From positions 1-22,634 of IMG/VR virus record IMGVR_UViG_3300030099_005423: a stretch of DNA of 22,634 bases. The stretch is one strand, 5' to 3'. Each line of letters begins with the position of its first letter. The first letter of the stretch is position 1. The translations under genes were made by a program, and so were the position numbers. Below the pieces are notes generated by a model, which was given only the letters and a program-made list of their open reading frames with translations, was not told where the DNA came from and did no database searches. This DNA is from a virus. Below, in pieces: positions 20,882 through 22,634 of this stretch.

Positions 20882-22446
20882 TGGCAGTAGATTTTGAGAA
20901 CTTAAGTGATAATGCACGATTTCTTTTAGAGAGTGAACTTGGTAAAGCACCGGATCAAAGAAACCCAAAATATGCAAAGGTAACTGAAGAATACAGTGAC
21001 TTCAAATCACAAAAGGCAACCGAAAGAGAACAAGCAAGACCACTGTTGAGTAGGGCAGCGTCAAACTTCTTACCAAGTGCAGGTCGTTTCGCCCAAGATA
21101 TTGCATCACTCCTCAACATCCCAAGAACTGTATCAAGTCTATATAATTTAAGTGAGGGTATTGTGAGTACCTTTATTCCTGGCGAACAGAGGAATGAACA
21201 GTTAGTTCGAGATGTTGCAGAGTTTTTCAAAGACAGATATGGTTCGGGCGAAAAATTTAGAGAGACATTTGCCACTGATCCAGTGGGTGTTGTAGGCGAT
21301 TTAAGTTTGTTACTTGGAGGTAGTGGTGCAGCACTTCGATCCTCTGCCGTCACAAGAGGCCTCGGAGAGGGTGTTGGTTTTGCAAGTGCGATTACTGACC
21401 CAACGAGAGCAATTACAAAACCTATTTCACTTGCAACGAAAGCTGGTGGAAAAGGTGCAGCAGAAATACTCGGTGTTACAACGGGTGCAAAGAAAGAGGC
21501 TATAGAAATACTTGCAAATCCAAACACCTCAAGGGCAGCAAAGGATGCCATGCGAGGTCGGTTTACAGATAGTGACATAATAAAACTCGCAGAGGGACAA
21601 TTTGCACAACTGAAAAAAGCGAGGAATGATAGATTTAAAGCAGACACCAAAAATTTTGATCTAAAAGCAGTTAAGGTAGAACCCAGCCTAGTAGATAACC
21701 TTTTGAATATTACTGATGACATTCGAACCGAGAGAGGCACAACACTTACAAAGTCAGAAAACAACATACTCAAGACTATTGAAAAAGATGCATTATCAAA
21801 ACTCCGTACTTCTGATGTCACTCTTGAAGAGTTGATTGGTGCGAGAAGAGAGCTCGATGACATCATTGCTAAGACAGAAAGAGGTACGCCTGGTTTTGCC
21901 ACTTCAAGTGAGATCAGAGTGGCATTACGAGAGGCTATTGAAGAAGTTTCGCCGGAGTATGCAAGAATATTTGAGGAGTACAGCGAGGCGACAAAAGAAT
22001 TAACAGAAATAACAAAAGAACTAAAGATCGGTGGCACAGCTTTAGACTCAACAAAACTTAATAAACTTGATGCAACCTTACGAGCAGGTACACAAATTGG
22101 AGAAGAGATATTGGAAACTCTACCAGATGGAGGATTACTACGTGAAATACTTGCAGGTCGAAGACTCAATCCATTCATTGCCCAAGACTTCTTACGTGGT
22201 GTTGCCGTTGGTGGTATCGGCACGACACAAGGTGCAGGTGCAGCAGCAGGTGGTTTTGGTCTTGTTAGTCCACGTATCATTGGCGAGGCAGCAGCAGGTA
22301 TTGGTGGTATACGAAGATTTGCCAATCGACCAAGATCAGTACTAGGTAGACCAATAGGAAACATAAAACAACTAGGCACACCAGTGAGACAAACACTTAT
22401 CGCAGGTAGACCTTTAGGAACATTAGAAAGAGAAGGAATTCTATAA
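20881..22446 (+). CDS. large internal virion-type protein, 521 aa
   Basis: ATG 20881 overlaps the preceding TAA, with AGGA upstream. The 521-aa protein has ASNFLPSAGRFAQDIASLLN and a short helical region with TFATDPVGVVGDLSLLLGGS, which recalls phage internal proteins with a membrane-active helix. A long helical, charged middle (about 220-400) and a glycine/alanine-rich hydrophobic segment (RGVAVGGIGTTQGAGAAAGG, about 440-475) follow. The C terminus is basic. No enzyme motif (for example a lytic transglycosylase ExxxG context) is clear to me. The role as an ejection or envelope-channel protein is inferred from composition and order. A 504-codon open frame on the opposite strand is a by-product of its codon use. 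Confidence 0.75.
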   Translation: MAVDFENLSDNARFLLESELGKAPDQRNPKYAKVTEEYSDFKSQKATEREQARPLLSRAASNFLPSAGRFAQDIASLLNIPRTVSSLYNLSEGIVSTFIPGEQRNEQLVRDVAEFFKDRYGSGEKFRETFATDPVGVVGDLSLLLGGSGAALRSSAVTRGLGEGVGFASAITDPTRAITKPISLATKAGGKGAAEILGVTTGAKKEAIEILANPNTSRAAKDAMRGRFTDSDIIKLAEGQFAQLKKARNDRFKADTKNFDLKAVKVEPSLVDNLLNITDDIRTERGTTLTKSENNILKTIEKDALSKLRTSDVTLEELIGARRELDDIIAKTERGTPGFATSSEIRVALREAIEEVSPEYARIFEEYSEATKELTEITKELKIGGTALDSTKLNKLDATLRAGTQIGEEILETLPDGGLLREILAGRRLNPFIAQDFLRGVAVGGIGTTQGAGAAAGGFGLVSPRIIGEAAAGIGGIRRFANRPRSVLGRPIGNIKQLGTPVRQTLIAGRPLGTLEREGIL

Positions 22447-22634
22447 TGGCAAAAGAGAATATTACTCAATACGATACAACTGCAGCGAACAATACAGACA
22501 TAGATGGTGTAAATATTGCAGAATCATGTCCTCCCTCCGGAATCAATAACGCTCTGAGAAGTCTGATGAGTCACTTAGCTCGAATCAATGATGGCACAGA
22601 CTCATTTGGCACAGTCAAGGTTGATAATCTACAA
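22446..22634 (+). CDS. tail fibre protein, N-terminal part (cut by window end)
   Basis: ATG 22446 overlaps the previous TAA, with AAGGA upstream. The first 63 codons are in the window. The sequence ITQYDTTAANNTDIDGVNIA and ESCPPSGINNALRSLMSHLA is the well-known virion-anchoring N terminus of phage tail fibres and spikes in many podoviruses and siphoviruses. The rest of the gene, including the receptor-binding part, lies beyond the right edge. Confidence 0.85.
   Translation, partial: MAKENITQYDTTAANNTDIDGVNIAESCPPSGINNALRSLMSHLARINDGTDSFGTVKVDNLQ

Noticed and set aside
20955-22469. Open frame of 504 codons on the minus strand opposite the large internal virion protein
   Set aside because: It lies fully antisense to a well-supported gene with a good ribosome site and coupled junctions. 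Its protein is serine/proline-rich with no domain, as expected from complementing frequent codons of the true gene.

Overview
The window is a stretch of a tailed double-stranded DNA phage genome, moderately AT-rich, with a podovirus-type virion. The evidence is a large terminase, a portal with a C-terminal coiled coil, a scaffold, an SU10-type major capsid protein, a head-tail adaptor, a nozzle-like tail protein, a run of ejection-type proteins and the start of a tail fibre. There is no tape-measure or sheath gene. The gene set and order resemble metagenomic marine podoviruses, so an aquatic alphaproteobacterial host is a reasonable guess, but nothing here proves it. I see no integrase, repressor, tRNA or CRISPR array.

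Layout. (1) Positions 1-211 hold a cluster of short repeats (six copies of a 7-mer, a 12-bp direct repeat and a 15-bp palindrome), which may be an origin or operator. (2) 212-1650 is a rightward group of three small genes: one unknown, one DUF6378-like and one HTH-like. (3) 3323-1705 is a leftward operon of three small genes. It is driven by a near-consensus sigma70-like promoter at 3363-3390 and ends in a terminator hairpin at 1652-1683. A copy of that hairpin core lies between two of its genes. (4) 3436-4176 holds a putative small terminase gene and a 402-bp intergenic region with a candidate structured RNA, a perfect terminator and a strong promoter. (5) 4177-8421 is the large terminase followed by a cassette of PAPS-reductase-like protein, MT-A70 methyltransferase, an unknown 81-aa protein and a C5-cytosine methyltransferase, with mostly overlapping starts and stops. 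(6) 8439-9506 encodes six very small, lysine/arginine-rich proteins packed between the cassette and the portal. (7) 9508-22634 is the morphogenesis region: portal, small protein, scaffold, major capsid, neck and adaptor proteins, a protein built of exact 20-residue repeats, nozzle, beta-rich protein, GNAT-like protein, four internal/ejection-type proteins, and a tail fibre cut by the window end.

Most rightward genes from the terminase on appear co-transcribed, and many junctions are ATGA, TAATG or TGATG overlaps that imply translational coupling. A near-identical 17-bp element lies just downstream of both strong promoters (3330-3346 and 4144-4160) and may coordinate the leftward and late units. 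The most interesting items are the modification cassette inside the packaging/head operon with its AT-rich MT-A70 gene, the three-repeat target-recognition region of the C5 methyltransferase, the basic micro-protein cluster, the 20-residue repeat protein, and the regulatory region upstream of the large terminase.
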